DNA of 64,000 nt, from NCBI RefSeq assembly GCF_000576305.1, contig NZ_BAVZ01000007.1, positions 124,001 through 188,000 on the forward strand, given 5' to 3'. Shown piece after piece: positions 55,588-64,000 of the stretch. The notes beneath the pieces were generated by a model. That model made no database searches, was not told the origin of the DNA, and saw only the letters and a program-made list of their open reading frames with translations. Origin of the DNA: Paenibacillus pini JCM 16418. Lineage in GTDB: Bacteria; Bacillota; Bacilli; Paenibacillales; Paenibacillaceae. The number at the start of each line of letters is the position of its first letter. Positions within the stretch are counted from its first letter, which is position 1. The position numbers and the translations under genes were made by a program.

Positions 55588-56355
55588 ATGGCGGAAACAA
55601 CTGCTTCCCAAAAAAAATTAGTGAAGTTTATCATTACTCGTCAGGATAGCCCTGATTCTGCATCATATGTTGAGGAGTTTGAAATTCCTTACCGTCCCGG
55701 AATGAATGTCATCAGTTCACTGATGGAAATTCAACGTAATCCGGTAAACGTAAAGGGTGAATCCATTGCTCCTGTATGTTGGGAATCCAACTGTCTGGAG
55801 GAAGTGTGCGGAGCTTGTTCAATGGTTATTAATGGCAAACCGCGTCAAGCCTGTGCTGCTCTGATTGATAATCTGGAGCAACCAGTTCGTGTACAACCGA
55901 TGAAGACATTCCCAGTTGTGCGTGACCTTGTTATCGACCGTAGCCGGATGTTTAATGCATTGAAACGGGTTAAAGCATGGATTCCAATTGATGGAACCTA
56001 TGATTTGGGACCAGGACCTCGTATGCCAGAGAAGAAGCGTCAGTGGGCTTACGAGTTGTCTAAATGTATGACTTGCGGAGTATGTCTAGAAGCATGTCCT
56101 AACGTGAATGACAAGACGGACTTTATTGGTCCAGCAGCCCTATCGCAAGTACGCCTTTTTAACGCTCATCCAACGGGCGAAATGAATGCTGACGAACGTT
56201 TGGATGCACTCATGCAGGATGGTGGTATTGAAGGCTGTGGTAACTCTCAGAACTGCGTACGCTCATGCCCGAAAGGCATTCCGCTTACGACGTCCATCGC
56301 AGAGATCAACAAACAAACCACCAAACATATGTTTAAACAATGGCTTGGTGTATAA
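55588..56355 (+). CDS. sdhB: Succinate dehydrogenase iron-sulfur subunit SdhB
   Basis: A 255-aa protein with three Fe-S cluster sites: CWESNCLEEVCGAC ([2Fe-2S]), CMTCGVCLEACPN and CVRSCPKG ([4Fe-4S] and [3Fe-4S] sets). It relays electrons from SdhA to the SdhC hemes. GAAGGGGGAATAGAC precedes the ATG, 18 bp after sdhA. A terminator follows, closing the sdhCAB operon. Confidence 0.97.
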   Translation: MAETTASQKKLVKFIITRQDSPDSASYVEEFEIPYRPGMNVISSLMEIQRNPVNVKGESIAPVCWESNCLEEVCGACSMVINGKPRQACAALIDNLEQPVRVQPMKTFPVVRDLVIDRSRMFNALKRVKAWIPIDGTYDLGPGPRMPEKKRQWAYELSKCMTCGVCLEACPNVNDKTDFIGPAALSQVRLFNAHPTGEMNADERLDALMQDGGIEGCGNSQNCVRSCPKGIPLTTSIAEINKQTTKHMFKQWLGV

Positions 56356-56369
56356 GCTTGAACTAACTG

Positions 56370-56412
56370 ACACCCCTATGATTGTGTTCGATTGCAATCA
56401 TAGGGGTGTTTT
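56370..56412 (+). terminator. Terminator of sdhCAB
   Basis: A 15-bp stem: ACACCCCTATGATTG with CAATCATAGGGGTGT, 10-nt loop, then TTT. Confidence 0.88.
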
Positions 56413-56527
56413 AATGTATAAATATGGATTAAATTTACTTTCTAATCCATATTGTTGGTTAGTGGATCATCACGCGGGGTTAATCAATCAATGAAGGATG
56501 ACTTGTGAAAGAATGGAGCGTGACAAC

Positions 56528-57148
56528 GTGACATGGTGGATGTGGATTGTTAATATTGTGGGATTGGCTGCTTTAACATATGTATTCTACAATTTTGAGA
56601 AGAAATGGACTAGTAAGGCCGTGCTCCTTGCCCCAATTACGATATATGTACTGATTTCGGTTGAAGATTTATTGGAATGGATTGATCTAATGTCTATTGT
56701 TCCGGGAAAAGGAGGGATGCGTGCACTGATTTTGATTTTTTGTCTAATTTCTGTTATTTTTTATATTCTCTATATCTTCAACAAAATTGCTGAATCTGCT
56801 ATTAACAAAAATGTACAGCTAATGAAGTTAGTTAGCCGAATCAGTATGGCAGCTCTTACCTGTATTCTTTTCTTCATGATTATATATACATCCATCTATA
56901 AGCTGTTTGGTGAAACGGCCTTTGAGGGCAAGAATATTGGATCCGATCTATTAAGCCAGCTCATTTCCTTTTTATATTTCAGCGTGGCTACATTTGTTAC
57001 GGTTGGTTATGGTGACATTTCAGCCGTCGATAATACTTCACGACTCGCAGTCATTATGGAGATTGCATTCAGTTTTATTACAGTAGGCTACGCCCTATCG
57101 ATGCTTAGTATGTTCCGTAAAATTTTCAAGCCTGGTCCTGATGAGTGA
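56528..57148 (+). CDS. Two-pore-helix type potassium channel protein
   Basis: A ~206-aa membrane protein with about six hydrophobic segments and the K+ selectivity filter TVGYGD near the end of a pore loop (ATFVTVGYGDIS), followed by a final helix. No RCK or cyclic-nucleotide domain is attached. The start is uncertain: the GTG at 56528 has GGAG 9 nt upstream, while ATGs at 56498 and 56513 have poorer sites. It likely lets K+ or similar ions cross the cytoplasmic membrane. It is monocistronic and converges with the aldehyde dehydrogenase gene. Confidence 0.8.
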   Translation: MTWWMWIVNIVGLAALTYVFYNFEKKWTSKAVLLAPITIYVLISVEDLLEWIDLMSIVPGKGGMRALILIFCLISVIFYILYIFNKIAESAINKNVQLMKLVSRISMAALTCILFFMIIYTSIYKLFGETAFEGKNIGSDLLSQLISFLYFSVATFVTVGYGDISAVDNTSRLAVIMEIAFSFITVGYALSMLSMFRKIFKPGPDE

Positions 57149-57174
57149 AAAAAGAAGCCATTATTCATGGCTTC
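57148..57174 (-). terminator. Terminator overlapping the aldehyde dehydrogenase 3' end
   Basis: GAAGCCAT, TATTC, ATGGCTTC form a stem partly inside the last codons. On the minus strand it is followed by TTTTTTC. Confidence 0.75.
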
Positions 57175-58544
57175 AGAAGCTTACGCAAATATTTTAATCC
57201 GTTCTTCGAAGAGGGATAGCGGAATTTAAAATCGAAGGCGGTTGTTTGCTTGAGGACACTTTTTTGATGTGAGAAGCATTCGAAGCTACTCTGCCCATGA
57301 TAAGAACCAATTCCGCTCTCTCCGACACCTCCAAAAGGTAAATAAGGGGTGGCGATATGCATTAAGGTATCGTTGATGGTGCCGCCTCCAAAAGAAACTT
57401 GCTCGATAACGATGTCTTGTATCTCTTGCTCTTGACTGAATAGATACAGAGCGAGAGGTTTAGGACGATTATTAATCATATCTATGGCATCTTGAATTTT
57501 GTCATACACGATAATAGGTAGGATCGGACCAAATATCTCCTCCTGCATAACAGGCATATCCCAAGTGATATGGTCGAGCAGTGTAGGTTCAATACATAGC
57601 TGTTCTGGAGATGTTTTACCACCGCTAACGACGGTGCCTTGGTCTAAGAAAGCAGCTAGACGCTTAAAATGCTTCTCCGAGACAATATGACTATAGTCTG
57701 GATTCGTTAAAGGCTCTTTACCATAGAACTCGGTGATCTCCTCTTTAAGATGCAAAAGCAATCGATCTTTTACTTTGCTATGCACTAACAAATAGTCTGG
57801 GGCAATACAAGTCTGACCAGCATTCGTAAACTTACCAAAAGCAATACGCTTTGCTGTCAGTTTGAGCGGCGCATCCCAGTGAACGATACAGGGACTTTTG
57901 CCGCCTAGCTCTAGCGTAAGCGGAATCAGCTGTTTCGCAGCTGCTTCCATCACAATGCGCCCTACATTTACACTTCCCGTAAAGAAGATGTAGTCAAATG
58001 GCTGCTGTAGTAGCTGTTGGCTGACTTCTGCACCCCCTTCAATTGTAGCTACATAATCTTCCTCAAAAGTGTTACCGATCATTGAACAGAGCAATGCCGA
58101 GAGGTTCGGCGTGAGTTCGGATGGTTTCAGAACAGCAGTATTACCCGCAGCAATAGCTCCGATCAGCGGCGCTATTGCTAATTGGAAAGGATAGTTCCAA
58201 GGAGCAATAATCAACGCTGTACCGTAAGGTTCAGGAACGATATATCCTTTACTTCCGATATGAGTGAATGCAGTTCTCACTTTGCGCGGAGCCATCCATT
58301 TTTTTAGTTTTTTAAGGGTGTATGATATTTCTCCATAAATGATGCCGATTTCTGTTGAATACGCTTCATATTCGCTTTTATTCAAATCTTGTTTTAAAGC
58401 GTCAATAATTTGTCGTTCATGCGATACGATAGCTTCTCGTAAACGTTTCAACTGCGTTATCCTGAATTCTAAAGTCCGAGCAGTTCCACTGCGGTGAAAA
58501 TGTTTTTGTTTCTGTATGAGTTCAGCCATGGTATCGTTATTCAT
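57165..58544 (-). CDS. Class 3-type aldehyde dehydrogenase
   Basis: A 459-aa enzyme of the ALDH superfamily from the Met at 58544, which follows AAAGGATGG. NAD(P)-binding [11 protein letters not shown], the general-base Glu in [11 protein letters not shown] and the catalytic Cys in [11 protein letters not shown] are present. The short length and ending [16 protein letters not shown] fit the class 3/fatty aldehyde dehydrogenase group (YwdH-like). It oxidises aldehydes to acids; the substrate is unknown. Divergent from the metallophosphoesterase gene with a 67-bp gap. Confidence 0.92.
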   Translation of the reverse strand: MNNDTMAELIQKQKHFHRSGTARTLEFRITQLKRLREAIVSHERQIIDALKQDLNKSEYEAYSTEIGIIYGEISYTLKKLKKWMAPRKVRTAFTHIGSKGYIVPEPYGTALIIAPWNYPFQLAIAPLIGAIAAGNTAVLKPSELTPNLSALLCSMIGNTFEEDYVATIEGGAEVSQQLLQQPFDYIFFTGSVNVGRIVMEAAAKQLIPLTLELGGKSPCIVHWDAPLKLTAKRIAFGKFTNAGQTCIAPDYLLVHSKVKDRLLLHLKEEITEFYGKEPLTNPDYSHIVSEKHFKRLAAFLDQGTVVSGGKTSPEQLCIEPTLLDHITWDMPVMQEEIFGPILPIIVYDKIQDAIDMINNRPKPLALYLFSQEQEIQDIVIEQVSFGGGTINDTLMHIATPYLPFGGVGESGIGSYHGQSSFECFSHQKSVLKQTTAFDFKFRYPSSKNGLKYLRKLLKP

Positions 58545-58611
58545 ATGCGCACCATCCTTTTTGAAATGGAAAAGATGTTCAATAATCATTATACAGGGAG
58601 GCTGTATAAAA

Positions 58612-59571
58612 ATGAAAAAGAATCAGCAGCCTCATGATGCTGCATTTCAGGAAGAGTTATCATTAGCCCAGAATGAATTCAAAGAGCAAGCATCTAGCTA
58701 TCCACCACGTGGGAGTATGAACAGTGAAGCTATGACTCGCAGGCAGTTTTTAAAGCGCAGTGGAGCGACTCTACTGGGTACAGGGATACTGGCTGGGGGT
58801 TATGCATGGTTGTGGGAACCAAGGCAATTAGATGTAACTTATCATACACTTCGCTTTGAGCGTCTCCCAGCGGCTTTTGATGGCATGAAAGTTGTCCAAT
58901 TCAGCGATGTGCATCTTGGATTTTATTCTAATGAAGCTTACATAAAGCGAATTATGGAACGAATTCAACAAGAAAAGCCGGATATGATTTGTTTTACGGG
59001 AGATATTGTGGATGGGGAAGCAGAGCCTATGAGAGCTTACATGCCATATTTATATAGCTTACAGGCTCCTATGGGGAAATTTGCAGTGCTGGGTAACCAT
59101 GATTTTTGGGGACAGCCGGATAAGGTTATGCAGATGTTAGGAGATTGTGGATTTAAGGTATTGGTTAATGCGAATCATATAGTGAAGAGTCAAGGACACA
59201 GCATCGCAATTGTGGGTCTAGATGATCAATTGTTAGGGACGCCTGATCCGGACAAAGGGCTTCAAGGCATCCCAGAGGATATGTTTACATTACTTCTCAT
59301 GCACGAACCGGATTATGCCGATGTTACTGCAGATTATTCATTTGATATTCAGCTATCCGGACATAGTCATGGTGGACAGGTTCGCTTGCCTCTACTTGGC
59401 GCTCTGATGCTGCCACTAGGCTCTAAACGTTATATTAAGGGAATGTATAAAGTCGGACCCAGATCTATGCCGCTGTATGTTAACCGTGGTATCGGGGAAA
59501 CTCATCTACCATTACGGTTTATGTGTAAGCCGGAGCTTACCGTATTCACTCTGAGAACCTCGCATACGTAA
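58612..59571 (+). CDS. Tat-type metallophosphoesterase (YkuE-like)
   Basis: A 319-aa protein from the ATG at 58612, which follows GGGAGG. A twin-arginine signal [10 protein letters not shown] with a hydrophobic core lies at ~41-70, after an unusually long polar N-region. The calcineurin-like phosphoesterase motifs are FSDVHLG, GDIVDG, GNHDFWG, MHEP and SGHSHGGQ (metal-binding Asp, His, Asn). It probably acts outside the membrane as a phosphodiesterase or lipid phosphatase. Alternative: residues 1-40 are not translated. Confidence 0.87.
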   Translation: MKKNQQPHDAAFQEELSLAQNEFKEQASSYPPRGSMNSEAMTRRQFLKRSGATLLGTGILAGGYAWLWEPRQLDVTYHTLRFERLPAAFDGMKVVQFSDVHLGFYSNEAYIKRIMERIQQEKPDMICFTGDIVDGEAEPMRAYMPYLYSLQAPMGKFAVLGNHDFWGQPDKVMQMLGDCGFKVLVNANHIVKSQGHSIAIVGLDDQLLGTPDPDKGLQGIPEDMFTLLLMHEPDYADVTADYSFDIQLSGHSHGGQVRLPLLGALMLPLGSKRYIKGMYKVGPRSMPLYVNRGIGETHLPLRFMCKPELTVFTLRTSHT

Positions 59572-59605
59572 TCATTTCCTTGTGGACAGGAAGGGGATAT
59601 ACTTA

Positions 59606-60187
59606 ATGTTTGGACGTAGTGCCTATCATGACAAACGGCTACCCGTATGTGAAGGCGAGCGAATCAGTTTAGTGCAGATCACGAAGCAGGATGCACCGTA
59701 TGTATCAGAAATTGTTTCGGACCCGTTTGTGATGCGTTATGTGACCCAAGGCACTCTATTCAATTTTTCACGTTCCCGGCGTATTGTTTCAGAGATCCTC
59801 AGTACAGGTCGTCATGGCTCAATGCATTATGGGATTTGTCTTCCCGGACGCGACGGGCCGATTGGCGTTGTATCCTTTCAGCATTGGCGTCCTGAGAAAC
59901 ATGAGGCCATGATTGGATATATGTTAGATCGTTCTTGTTGGGGGCAGGGACTAGCAACTGAAGCGCTCAGACTCCTTCTTGATTTCGGATTCAGAGAGCT
60001 GGAGTTGAAACGGATTGAAGGCAAATGCCATGCGGTGAATACTGCTTCGGAACGAGTCATGCAGAAGAATGGCATGCAGCTTGAACAAACGATGATGCAG
60101 AGACGAGGGTTGTTCTCGTCAGCAAGTGAAATGAAATTATACCGAATGACAGATGAAATGTATGGTATTCTTCATACTTCGGATTAG
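59606..60187 (+). CDS. GNAT family N-acetyltransferase (RimJ/RimL-like)
   Basis: A 193-aa protein from the ATG at 59606, which has AGGAAGGGG upstream. The acetyl-CoA site is seen in GYMLDRSCWGQGLATEALRLLL and the following ELKRIEGKCHAVNTASERVMQKNGM, the pattern of the RimJ/RimL-type Acetyltransf_3 group. It acetylates an amine on a protein or small molecule; the target is unknown. Confidence 0.9.
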   Translation: MFGRSAYHDKRLPVCEGERISLVQITKQDAPYVSEIVSDPFVMRYVTQGTLFNFSRSRRIVSEILSTGRHGSMHYGICLPGRDGPIGVVSFQHWRPEKHEAMIGYMLDRSCWGQGLATEALRLLLDFGFRELELKRIEGKCHAVNTASERVMQKNGMQLEQTMMQRRGLFSSASEMKLYRMTDEMYGILHTSD

Positions 60188-60226
60188 AACAAAACGAATA
60201 AAGCTATAAAGGAGAAATTATTAGTT

Positions 60227-61174
60227 GTGAAGGCGGAGACATGGTTTAGACATCCAGGAGGTATTTTGGTCAGCTCTCTGGCAGCAACAATGCTTTGGGG
60301 AAGTGCATTACCCGTAATTAAGTTAAGCTATGCTCATATAGGCATCGAACCAGGGGATACGTTTGAACAGTGGTTATTTGCAGGATACCGCTTTACACTG
60401 GCAGGATTAATGCTGGTACTGCTCTCCATGCTCCTTAATCGAAAGAGAAGAGATAACATCACAACCTTGCCTTGGCCGAGGCTTCTGCGTTTGGGCGTGG
60501 TGCAGACGTTGCTACAATACTTGGTTCTGTATGTAGGCTTAAGCTACAGTTCAGGCGTAGAAGGTTCTATTCTAGTGGGCTCGACATCCTTATTTCAAAT
60601 TCTGTCAGCAAGGCTCTTGGACAATCGTGAACGTTTAAATGCGGGTAAGTGGTTCGGACTGTTGATGGGTTTCTCAGGCATACTGGTCATAGGATTTGCT
60701 CAGCAGGGTATGCATGTTACATTCGGGATCGGAAGCGTGCTTTTGCTTGCATCAGCGATATTTGGCGGCTTTGGTAATGTGCTTGCGAAGCGGGAAAGTG
60801 GATATGAATCTGTGATTTCTCTGACAGGGAAACAAATGTTGGTTGGTGGTCTAGGTCTATTGATCTTAGGAGCCTTAAATACAGGGCTTACCCCATTTCA
60901 TTTAGATGCTGAGGGCTGGGGCTTACTCATGTATCTTTCTCTACTGTCTGCGGCGGGATTTGCGCTTTGGAATACGGTGATGAAGTATAATGATGTGGGA
61001 AAAGTATCCTTATATTTGTTCTTAATTCCTGTGTTTGGGGTATTATTATCTACTTTGTTGCTTGGTGAAAAGTTATCCATTTGGATCGGCGCTTCTTTAC
61101 TTCTTGTAGTAACAGGCATTATTATTGCGAACCGGGCGGGAAGAAAGAAAGTTGAGAACATCGTTCGTAATTAG
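60227..61174 (+). CDS. EamA/DMT family transporter
   Basis: A 315-aa protein with ten transmembrane helices in two EamA repeats (~15-155 and ~165-300). Motifs such as LWGSALPVIK, the paired SGVEGSILVGSTSLF and LIPVFGVLLSTLLLGE are typical of drug/metabolite transporters. It starts at GTG, with AAAGGAG about 12 nt upstream. It follows the GNAT gene by 39 bp, so the two may share a transcript. The substrate is unknown. Confidence 0.9.
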   Translation: MKAETWFRHPGGILVSSLAATMLWGSALPVIKLSYAHIGIEPGDTFEQWLFAGYRFTLAGLMLVLLSMLLNRKRRDNITTLPWPRLLRLGVVQTLLQYLVLYVGLSYSSGVEGSILVGSTSLFQILSARLLDNRERLNAGKWFGLLMGFSGILVIGFAQQGMHVTFGIGSVLLLASAIFGGFGNVLAKRESGYESVISLTGKQMLVGGLGLLILGALNTGLTPFHLDAEGWGLLMYLSLLSAAGFALWNTVMKYNDVGKVSLYLFLIPVFGVLLSTLLLGEKLSIWIGASLLLVVTGIIIANRAGRKKVENIVRN

Positions 61175-61272
61175 CTTTGTTACACAAATGAAATATTACT
61201 GTTACGGAACTCTAACAGAGACAGGATACAATGTACTCATGACCCCCTTTTTGAAAATATAAATGATGTTTG

Positions 61273-61301
61273 GGACCCGCACGTGACGGGTCCTCTTTTT
61301 T
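61273..61301 (+). terminator. Terminator of the EamA gene
   Basis: GGACCCG, a 7-nt loop and CGGGTCC are followed by TCTTTTTTT. Confidence 0.9.
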
Positions 61302-61379
61302 TGTTTTGGTTATGTTAAACGACGGAAAACAACGTGTGAAAGGCGTAAATAACGTAAGAAACGAGGAGGTAGACAAATC

Positions 61380-62294
61380 ATGGGAGGAACGAATGTATGG
61401 GATGCGGAGTGGGAGGTTAACGAGGAGCAGGCGCGGACGCTGATCGGCAGACAATTCCCTCAGCTGTCATCGAAGCAAGTGAAGCGAATGGGCTGGGGCT
61501 GGGACAATACGGTTTTTCTCATCGGTGATGAGTACGTGTTCCGATTTCCAAGAAGAACGATTGCAGTTGGCTCAATTCGTATGGAAGGGAAGCTGCTGCC
61601 GAAGCTGGAGGCATATATGACCATCCCCTATCCGAAACCGTTGTTTTATGGCGAAGCAAGTGACGAATACCCTGCACCATTTCTTGGCTATACCTACGTG
61701 CCAGGAGATTTCCCAATCGGTTTGACCGAAGAACGCCGGGCTTTATCGGCAGAGACGCTGGCGAACTTTTTGCGGAGATTGCATGAGTTTCCGGTGCAGG
61801 CGGCGCTGAAGTACGGAGTTCAGCAGGATCATCGAAACTTGACGGACATAGCATCGCGCAAAGTGAAATTGGAGGGCTTTCTATCGAAGGTGGTTGAACA
61901 CTTGTCGCCAGAGGAGTCCGATGTGATCGAAGCGTATATTAGCAGTCTGCAAAAGGACCATGTCGAGGCGGTGAATACACTGCTACATGGCGATCTTCAT
62001 TTCAAAAATATGCTTGTGAATGAGATCGGGATCGTTTCCGGCATCATTGATTGGGGCGATCTGAGCATAGGCCATCCGGCTTGCGATTTGAGCGTTGCTT
62101 ATAGCTTTTTACCACCTTACGCTCGTGGCGTGTTTTTCGAAACGTACGGAGGAGCGGACGAAGAAACGAAGCTGCTGGCGCGGCTGATAGCGGTATACAT
62201 CCCCATCCTGATCTTAATGCAAGCGATCGATGACGGGAATGAAGCGATTGCGGCAGAGGCGAAATCCATCATCATGCGGGCACTGTCGGATTAG
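61380..62294 (+). CDS. Aminoglycoside phosphotransferase (APH) family kinase
   Basis: A 304-aa protein. The kinase core shows NTVFLIGDEYVFRFPRR (N-lobe Lys/Arg region), the catalytic loop HGDLHFKNM (Brenner motif) and the metal site IDWGDLSIGHPACDL. The family includes antibiotic kinases and small-molecule kinases such as homoserine or choline kinases, so the substrate cannot be told. ACGAGGAGG precedes the ATG. Codon use here is visibly richer in G and C (GCGGCGCTG) than in neighbours, which suggests recent acquisition. Confidence 0.87.
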   Translation: MGGTNVWDAEWEVNEEQARTLIGRQFPQLSSKQVKRMGWGWDNTVFLIGDEYVFRFPRRTIAVGSIRMEGKLLPKLEAYMTIPYPKPLFYGEASDEYPAPFLGYTYVPGDFPIGLTEERRALSAETLANFLRRLHEFPVQAALKYGVQQDHRNLTDIASRKVKLEGFLSKVVEHLSPEESDVIEAYISSLQKDHVEAVNTLLHGDLHFKNMLVNEIGIVSGIIDWGDLSIGHPACDLSVAYSFLPPYARGVFFETYGGADEETKLLARLIAVYIPILILMQAIDDGNEAIAAEAKSIIMRALSD

Positions 62295-62527
62295 GCTCAT
62301 TATTTCGTTAGCGGCTATGTGGCTATTGCTATCGGCACCATTTTGTCGTTTAAAGGCCGCGATAAGGTAAGACCCGACTTCTCTGATGCCGCTTTATGTT
62401 TCGGAACACGAAATTCAACAGAGTAGGTCGTTGCGCTAACGGGACACGATAGCAATAAGCCGCCTTTTCAACGAATGCGGTTTTCTTATGGTCAAATATC
62501 AACATTAGAATTTAACATAGCCTTTTT
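62295..62527. other. Intergenic stretch with degenerate repeats and a possible terminator
   Basis: GGCTATTGCTATCG (62319-62332) recurs as the near complement CGATAGCAATAAGCC (62448-62462), and CGTTAGCG recurs as CGCTAACG. AAGCCGC and GCGGTTT near 62458-62485 could end the APH transcript. An open stretch without a start continues from the APH stop to about 62427. No gene is called. Confidence 0.4.
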
Positions 62528-63339
62528 TTAAGGCAATGAAACAACTTGTTTCTGTTTATTCTTGTAATACACCCATTCTCTATATCCGATTTCCCTTAGG
62601 CGTGACGCCACTTCCTCAAGATCATCTGCAACGCGGGAAGGTTTATGGGCATCTGACCCGAATGTAACTTGTACTCCGAAATGGTGAGCCCGCTCTAAGA
62701 TGGCATCCGCTGGATACCAACCCCCACTAAGCTTGGTTTTACCCGATGTATTGATTTCAATAGCTACACCGCATTCAGCGATGACCTGCAACGTCTCATC
62801 CAAATCCGTGTGCCTGGAATATCTGCAAAGGCAGGGTAATTGCCTTTCATGGCATCAATATGCCCAAGGATTTGAAATAAACCGCTACGAGCAGAGGCCT
62901 GGATCAAGTGGTAGTATTGTTCCTTCACAGCGATATGTGCTGTTTCGTCTAGTCCCTTCCAGCGATTGCGGTTAAATATACTCAAACCGCCAACATTATG
63001 TACCGATCCGATAATATAGTCCATTGGATAACTGCCCAATACCTGCTTATATAGTGACGCATGCTCTGGGAAGAAATCAGATTCGACGCCTAGTAGAACA
63101 TCTATTTTTCCTGTGTATTCAGCTTTTAGCTTAAGTACTTCAGCAACATAGTGCTGTAGCTCAGACTTACCCATGGCAATGCGAGGAAAGGCTTGCTCTT
63201 CTTGTTCGCCAAAATAAGGAGTGTGATCTGAGATACCAATCACTTCAAGACCTGCGGCGATCCCCGCTTCAATATAATCGCGTATATTTCCATCTGCATG
63301 TCCGCAGCGGAAATGATGAGTGTGAAGGTCTAACTTCAT
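62528..63339 (-). CDS. Histidinol-phosphatase HisJ-like PHP protein (frameshifted)
   Basis: Frames 62764-63339 and 62528-62803 join into 270 aa when one base is added near 62808, restoring IPGTPDLDETLQVIAECG. PHP-domain metal motifs are DLHTHHFRCGHA, ISDHTPYF, GVESDFF, GHIDAMKGNY and FGSDAHKP. The set matches HisJ-type histidinol-phosphate phosphatases (PHP family), which act in histidine synthesis; other PHP phosphoesterases are possible. No his operon is adjacent. The break is probably a sequencing error. Confidence 0.87.
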
Positions 63340-63394
63340 GGATGCGATTCCTCCTTGAATTTGAAATGTACATATTCATTCTCATTCTTTATTC

Positions 63395-64000
63395 TCATTC
63401 GGAGCTGATAAACTGTGTTTCCGGCATTCCTTTTAGGTCGCTTAGAAATTGCTGCATGGCTGAGTTTAAGTACCTGCCTGATCTGTAAATAACACCGACG
63501 GGATGGCTTACTTCGAGTTCTGAGAGTGCGATAATTTTGAGTGTGCCGTGCCGAAGTTCGCTTGCTACAGACTGTTTTGACATAATTGCAGCCCCCAAGT
63601 TAATTTCAACCATTCGTTTAATTTCCTCACTACTCGATAGTTCGATGACAACATTAGGCACAATGCCATGTTTTTTAAATATTGCATCTGCAAAACGTCT
63701 GCCGACTGTGTCGTGGGAGAGGAGAATCAAGGGTGTTTCCCGCAGTACATCGACTGAAGCAGCCCCTTGTTTACGTGCCAATGGATGCCGCGGAGAGACT
63801 ACTAACTCGAACGTGTCATAGTAGAGCACGGAGGTCATCAGATTCGGATTACGCTCAATGAGATAGCCTATGCCTACGTCGATCTGACCATTAACTACAC
63901 TGTTATAAATTTGAGAAGAGGCCATGGATTGGATTGAAGTTTTGATAAGCGGGAACTGATCTTGGAAATAAGAAAGTACCCGTGGCAAAATTTGAATGGC
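63395..64000 (-). CDS. LysR-family regulator, C-terminal part (cut by the window edge)
   Basis: The frame enters from beyond the right window edge and ends at 63395, giving the last ~202 residues. They form the LysR_substrate domain: GQIDVGIGYL, LVVSPRHPLAR, LILLSHDTVGR and LGAAIMSKQSV. The N-terminal HTH lies outside the window. The 5' neighbour and the target genes are not visible; the PHP phosphatase gene follows on the same strand, 55 bp away. Confidence 0.85.
   Translation of the reverse strand, partial: AIQILPRVLSYFQDQFPLIKTSIQSMASSQIYNSVVNGQIDVGIGYLIERNPNLMTSVLYYDTFELVVSPRHPLARKQGAASVDVLRETPLILLSHDTVGRRFADAIFKKHGIVPNVVIELSSSEEIKRMVEINLGAAIMSKQSVASELRHGTLKIIALSELEVSHPVGVIYRSGRYLNSAMQQFLSDLKGMPETQFISSE

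Noticed and set aside
1..64000. CRISPR arrays, insertion sequences, prophage genes, tRNA or rRNA genes
   Set aside because: I looked for regular spaced repeats, transposase motifs, phage structural genes and cloverleaf or rRNA sequences by eye and found none. Short or degenerate elements could be missed.

Overview
The window reads as a chromosomal segment of a low-GC, spore-forming Bacillales bacterium, most likely Paenibacillus or a close relative. Supporting signs are an Sda sporulation checkpoint peptide, a YheC/YheD spore-coat type ATP-grasp protein, the futalosine enzyme MqnE, a DUF2515 protein, DnaB/DnaI primosome loaders, a c-di-AMP riboswitch ahead of ktrBA, a SAM-I riboswitch ahead of metNIQ, and frequent TTG/GTG starts with strong AGGAGG ribosome binding sites. 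I see no prophage, insertion sequence, CRISPR array, rRNA or tRNA. Taxonomy is inferred from gene content only.

1-7.3 kb: small envelope-type genes, then the most unusual locus. A two-gene minus-strand unit encodes a ComQ-like isoprenoid-synthase-fold enzyme and a 79-residue precursor with an NHLP-type (nitrile-hydratase-like) leader that ends in Trp. It lies between two paralogous orphan membrane histidine kinases, and no response regulator is present. The arrangement resembles a ComQXP prenyl-peptide signalling system rebuilt from other parts.

7.5-26.5 kb: a K+/H+ antiporter; TauE/SafE and DUF1634 permease genes divergent from an Lrp regulator; EcsC; AIM24; a WYL regulator; a tandem pair of class B penicillin-binding proteins; a HAD phosphatase, DUF456 and a MurJ/MATE-type flippase; DUF2515; a thioredoxin-like protein; ctaA. 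26.5-31.3 kb: a HEPN protein, the SAM riboswitch and metNIQ, and an SDR oxidoreductase.

31.3-46.5 kb: a housekeeping block covering Fe-S, quinone and heme functions (NifU-like, YuzB, YutJ, MqnE, IscA/ErpA-like, YumC, NDH-2, HemQ, YuiB), sda with a cluster of DnaA boxes, dnaB-dnaI, trxA and uvrC. 46.4-56.4 kb: a CPBP membrane protease, the c-di-AMP riboswitch with ktrB-ktrA and an antiporter, and a LysR regulator divergent from sdhCAB. 56.5-64 kb: a K+ channel, aldehyde dehydrogenase, Tat-type metallophosphoesterase, GNAT, EamA transporter, an aminoglycoside-phosphotransferase-like kinase of different base composition, a HisJ-like PHP phosphatase and a truncated LysR gene.

Sequence quality matters here. 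Thirteen genes, several of them housekeeping, carry seventeen frameshifts in total. Every one is repaired by adding a single base, usually in a short homopolymer. This pattern points to deletion errors in the assembly rather than gene decay, so I annotate these genes as single CDSs and note each break.
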